DNA of 64,000 nt from Luidia sarsii (lineage: Eukaryota; Echinodermata; Asteroidea; Paxillosida; Luidiidae). The DNA lies in the NCBI GenBank assembly GCA_949987565.1, contig OX465103.1, positions 21,302,878 through 21,366,877 on the forward strand. The letters are read 5' to 3'. The notes under the pieces were generated by a model. It was not told the origin of the DNA. It made no database searches and saw nothing but the letters and a program-made list of their open reading frames with translations. Of this stretch, positions 60,801 through 64,000 are shown piece after piece. The first letter of the stretch is position 1. The number at the start of each line of letters is the position of its first letter. The position numbers were made by a program, and so were the translations under genes.

Positions 60801-61562
60801 TATCTGTAACAAAATAAACGCTGCGCAATTTTGGTTCTCTGTTTTCTTGATCTTCGCCGAATGGCGACCTGTTATAACAGCTGAACAAGTAGGCCTAAAA
60901 TAACTTATACACCAGGGGCTGAGTTTAATAAAGGTCCGACAACTATGACTGGGAGCCCACTGTGTCCGGCTTTTGTTTCAGCTCGCGTAATTTTAATAGG
61001 AAAATACGAGAAATGATTCAAGAGATGGTCGATGTTTTGGTGAGATTTCAGTTGTACCATGGAGGAATTTGTACACGTTAGCGAAGCTGTGTGGAGTTTA
61101 GTGGGGGTCAGGGGTCATGCACACAATAGCGCTGGGTGACAGGAGTTGCGGTCAGCGACCAGGGAATAAACAGTGTGGGCGACTGGAGTCGCGTTCCGAT
61201 AACGTGTAAATTAGGCATAGCTCCATGTTCTTGTTGCAGCACAAATACAAATACGGCACGGTACGTATATCCCCCTTCTTCCTCCATGGTAATTGGTACA
61301 ATACATGTATATATCCATGGAGTTTACCCTCCATGAGTTACAGATAAGCGGTCTGCGAGAAAGACTAGGCAGAACGTGCATGTGAGAAAAATCACGCCAG
61401 GACCGAAACGAAAACATACATCAAAAGTCGATCGTATCATACAGGAAAAACATCAAAATTAACTCAGCTTTCTGGATTCCAATGCGGCAATTCGTGAAGC
61501 TGTCGATGAACGTGATGCCACCGCTGGTCGATGTGAAAATACTAAAGGAACGGCATGTTCTT

Positions 61563-61871
61563 TCAGTATATTTCTCGGCTTCGAGCCGGTGAGTTTGGCC
61601 CGCAAGTCAACCTCGATCCCAACTCCTCCTCCGTGAAGTGATCGCTACAAATCACGTCATTTCGACTATATTTGTAGCCGACATTGAGAAATTTTTCTAC
61701 TTGTATGGCCGCAGCCCACTTCCCAAACAAGTCAGGTCTCTTGGCCTTGTTAGGAACTGCATGGACAGATTTCCCTAGCTTTTTTTCCGCTGGCATTGTT
61801 ACAACCAAAAGCCTGGCAGTACACTCGCGAGTGTATATAAACTGCACGCAGTATACATGTGTTGTGTACAC
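61563..61871 (-). pseudogene. THAP-type zinc-finger fragment inside the transposon
   Basis: This - strand frame of 102 codons carries a recognisable THAP (C2CH) domain from about residue 17 to 88. It has the first zinc Cys (C17), a SVHAVP motif equivalent to the usual S-F-H-x-F-P (H37, P40), the invariant Trp (W52, GKWAAAI), and the C-x2-H pair in VICSDHF (C75, H78). The second zinc Cys, expected 2-4 residues after C17, is missing (region TARLL), so zinc binding should be impaired. The frame stops soon after the domain and no transposase catalytic region follows. THAP domains bind DNA, often the ends of their own transposon. It is best read as the N-terminal remnant of a transposase or accessory protein. 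A host THAP gene is less likely given the flanking inverted repeats. Confidence 0.55.
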
Positions 61872-61921
61872 ACATGTTGTAGGGATACGTCCGGGCCCAT
61901 GCGGGGGTAGCCCGTCATTAT

Positions 61922-62117
61922 ATCATACCCCCCGCAGTGACCTGCCGGGAATTTCGAAAACATGGCGGGTACAGGGAACGCGAATTCGACCACCGAATTC
62001 CATCATTTTTCCCTCTTTATGAAACTCGTAGGTGAGTTGCACATGGGTAATTGTAGGTTGGTTTTATCAACCAAAGAGATAAGCCAACTATTTTCTCTGG
62101 GTTTCATTCTTCTTTAA
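61922..62117 (-). repeat. Right terminal inverted repeat of the Kolobok-like element
   Basis: Ends GGGTTTCATTCTTCTTTAA. It is the inverted partner of 60197-60391, with matching inner landmarks such as the CACTGCGGGGG stretch near the inner edge. Confidence 0.8.
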
Positions 62118-62461
62118 GGTTATCTCTTCGGAACCTCGGGAGAAGACGCCGGGCAGTCGGACTTGTTTCCATTCAAGGGATATCTATTTCTTTCAGTAAA
62201 ATCCTTTTTTGGTTGTTGCATACTGCTGACTCAAAATGACTAACAAGCAAATGTCACGTAGATAATCTAGGATCGAAACTTTCATACCCATTTGTGTATC
62301 CTTGTGGAGACATGGCTTTGTTCTCGTGCGCTATACAACCGTGTGAGAAACGATTGTTTTGTTTTTAAATGCTCCCATTTCAACCATATTCACTTTCCTG
62401 GGTAGAAATTTGGACCGTACACAAAATAATGTAGGCCTATGTCCCTTATTATATAACACTT

Positions 62462-62610
62462 CACTTTGCGACGTCTTCTTACCCATCACAAATTTCCCGT
62501 TTTTGAGTTATTTCCAAATACCAGTTTCGTGAAAACCTTGTGGAGACCTATACACCTTTACAATTTCCCTGCTATTGGACTAGGTCTCCACAAGGCACTA
62601 GATTCGCGCT
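62462..62610 (-). repeat. Dispersed repeat E, copy 2
   Basis: Contains TTACCCATCACAAATTTCCC, CGTTTTTGAGTTATTTCCAA and CCTTGTGGAGACC in reverse order to copy 1, plus GTCTCCACAAGG again. The two near-repeats of GGAGACCTA suggest an internal fold. Confidence 0.7.
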
Positions 62611-63159
62611 CGTCAGGCCCTCTACGCAACATTTTTGAGATATCTATTTCTGTGTAAAGCTCCTGTGAAGTTTTCATCACACTATATCGGCCTTCTGCCC
62701 GACTGCCATTTTCAGCTCTGTTCAAAAGAAAAAAAATGAGACCCATACACTTATGAACCTAGCGTGGGCGAATGCGAGCGCCTTACAATTAATTGGATTA
62801 GGGTAAAGTTACATAGCAATCATTACCTGTTGGCCAAGCGTGTTGAACACGGCCCGGCCCCAAATGACTGACATCTCCATAACTCGACAGCTGGGCACTC
62901 AACCGGGAGGGAGCTGCGCCCATTAGGCATAACAACGTGCTTTCGTCTTGGATTCACAATGTGTGCATAGAACGTTATCTCGGTATGTGAAATGATATTT
63001 CCGAGTGGCCAGCGCGTTTTTCTTCACGTTCAATTTGTCCACTCATTTCCTCGGCTCCTCACGTCTTCTCTTGTGTTTCTTGTCCCACTGTGAGACGAGG
63101 GATTCTTATTTTTTTTTGGCGCAGAGGTAAATCATAAGCCGTAGAGCACACACACACAA

Positions 63160-63240
63160 AGTGGATCGAAACGCCAGGCCATGTACATTTTTCGTTTTTT
63201 TTTTTTTTTTTTCAATAAGAAAATCTCGCAGTTTGGAAAT
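63160..63240 (-). repeat. Foldback family A, half fragment
   Basis: GTGGATCGAAACGCCAGGCC is followed by a poly-T run and AAAATCTCGCAGTTTGG, matching the right outer arm. Confidence 0.5.
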
Positions 63241-63305
63241 GGGTTTCTCGTTCTAATCCGTCTTTCTCTCAATCATGTTGTATATTAGTGCAATGCAACG
63301 AATGT

Positions 63306-63483
63306 GCAGCTCCTTGGGTGTCAACACGCTCTTCGGGGTCAACATGCTCCCTAGTCCTTTGGTCAGGTATATAGTACCCGTGCCGCACAGCGAGCGCGCT
63401 TGGTCCGCACTGTCAGACAATATTGTTTAGGCAGCTAGGGGAGCATGTTGACACCGAAGAGCATGTTGACACCAAGGAGCTGC
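63306..63483. repeat. Inverted repeat with about 49-bp arms
   Basis: GCAGCTCCTTGGGTGTCAAC and GTCAACATGCTCCCTAG at the left are inverted at CTAGGGGAGCATGTTGAC and CACCAAGGAGCTGC at the right. Each arm itself holds two near-repeats of AGCATGTTGACACC. Confidence 0.88.
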
Positions 63484-63949
63484 ACAAACGATTAGAAGGG
63501 GTTATCGAAACAGCTTTGAGATCCATAGGCCTATCACTGAAACCGTTTTGACGGAATCGATTAACTGACGAGCATCTGACGTCTCTCTCAATTCTCCAGA
63601 ACTAATTGCCGATAGAAATTACACCGCGATGCCCCGCTTATCCATTGGTTTCCCGCTTGTCCCCGGGGGCGCGCCGCAAGCCCGCGTGGGAATTTCGGAG
63701 TCATTCCGGCAGGATCCCGATGGGCAGGCGACGAGGCCAAGTGGCATCGTAAAAAAAAAAAAATCGGTCATGATTTATCTATGCATCTTGACAGGGAGGG
63801 CGAACCCTGAGCTCTGGAATTAACGTTTATAACTGAGGGCGTTATGATGGATGTTTTTTCTTTTATCTGGCACGTCTGCGCATTTGATACGTTATGTTTT
63901 CCATTAATATTGATCGCAAGCTTACATGGGTATGCTTCATTTGGGAGCA

Positions 63950-64000
63950 CACACCCTCATCACCTGAGCTATCCAGCCCTTAGATGGTTGCCTTCCCAAA
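63950..64000 (-). repeat. tRNA-related SINE, truncated by the window edge
   Basis: Reading the - strand gives TTTGGGAAGGCAACCATCTA and GGGCTGGATAGCTCAGGTG, the same leader and A-box as the tandem array. Confidence 0.6.

Larger units (their letters stand above)
60197..62117. mobile_element. Kolobok-like DNA transposon, internally deleted, with about 195-bp inverted ends
   Basis: The arms 60197-60391 and 61922-62117 are inverted copies differing at only a handful of positions. Each begins with TTAA then AGAAGAATGAAACCC when read inward. TTAA at both outer ends fits a TTAA target-site duplication. Between the arms lie a decayed THAP-domain frame on the - strand (61563-61871) and a GTAC-rich tandem tract. 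TTAA duplications combined with a THAP DNA-binding domain are characteristic of the Kolobok superfamily; P elements also carry THAP but make 8-bp duplications, and piggyBac uses TTAA but lacks THAP. At 1.9 kb it is too short to be autonomous. The high arm identity suggests recent mobility or gene conversion. Confidence 0.6.
16129..64000 (+). other. NPNT/EGFL6-like: Gene span: nephronectin/EGFL6-like secreted EGF-repeat protein (3' incomplete)
   Basis: Eight exons with GT/AG borders splice into one open frame of about 322 codons: signal peptide (residues 1-19), a four-cysteine CRYG/CC-GW module (19-71), then six EGF-like modules (71-102, 102-141, 141-180, 180-225, 225-268, 268-322), one per exon. 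In nephronectin and EGFL6 the same order is seen: signal peptide, a short CRYG...CC-GW...C stretch, an EGF with a GPN-C-C core, a calcium-binding EGF, a non-calcium EGF with YGC, then further calcium-binding EGFs. Those vertebrate proteins are extracellular-matrix/basement-membrane ligands with an RGD linker and a MAM domain; neither is visible here, so the C-terminal exons must lie past the window if present. Module 6 is not typical of nephronectin, so this may be a divergent family member or a lineage-specific relative. The splice model comes from reading alone, without transcript support. Confidence 0.8.
54627..64000 (+). other. Downstream intron or flank after exon 8
   Basis: No further EGF, RGD or MAM exon was recognised. 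Contents are the polypyrimidine tract, SINE copies (56710, 56970, 63950), family A and B copies near 58875-59335, the Kolobok-like element and an inverted repeat at 63306. A splice-acceptor-like site at 56586 followed by a 12-codon frame with two Cys and a stop is noted as a weak alternative terminal exon. Whether this region is intronic depends on the missing 3' exons. Confidence 0.5.

Overview
This is eukaryotic genomic DNA. It has long introns with GT/AG splice sites, microsatellites, tRNA-derived SINE-like repeats, many foldback (MITE-like) elements, and a degenerate TTAGGG-type telomere-like tract. CpG is not visibly depleted, and the palindrome TAGGCCTA recurs throughout. Together these suggest a marine invertebrate deuterostome (echinoderm most likely, then hemichordate or cephalochordate). 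The species cannot be fixed from the sequence alone.

One protein-coding gene is well supported. It lies on the + strand and is incomplete at its 3' end. Exon 1 (16129-16184) encodes a signal peptide. Exon 2 (29278-29432) encodes a short Cys-rich CRYG...CC-GW...C module. Exons 3-8 (37421-37513, 39922-40038, 42623-42739, 51612-51746, 52836-52964, 54465-54626) each encode exactly one six-cysteine EGF-like module. All eight exons join in one reading frame of about 322 codons; every junction from exon 2 onward is phase 1. Module order and spacing match the N-terminal half of the nephronectin/EGFL6 family of secreted extracellular-matrix proteins. The last visible EGF module is instead of a thrombospondin/COMP-like type with an acidic insertion. 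The C-terminal part of the gene lies beyond the window.

Region by region: 1-15300 is intergenic or far-upstream DNA with a 280-bp CAA microsatellite and many dispersed repeats. About 15300-16128 is a GC-rich promoter/5'UTR candidate. Introns are about 13.1, 8.0, 2.4, 2.6, 8.9, 1.1 and 1.5 kb, followed by at least 9.4 kb of intron or flank after exon 8. These hold nearly all the other structure. Foldback family A has a core around GACGTTTCGATC, AGCAGGACC and TTTCTCAAAGG. Foldback family B has ends reading GGTTTGCGGTGACACC and an ACGTTTCGAC core. Two copies of a 455-466 bp element have GTGACCCGGCACAG inverted ends. A tRNA-related SINE family includes a six-fold tandem array of its 5' half. There is also a 600-bp AT-rich minisatellite and several long perfect or near-perfect palindromes.

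The most interesting mobile element is at 60197-62117. It is about 1.9 kb, with about 195-bp nearly identical inverted ends bounded by TTAA, and encloses a decayed THAP zinc-finger reading frame on the - strand. TTAA target sites plus a THAP domain point to a Kolobok-type DNA transposon, internally deleted but with young-looking ends. No rRNA gene, CRISPR array, prokaryotic operon or convincing functional tRNA was seen.
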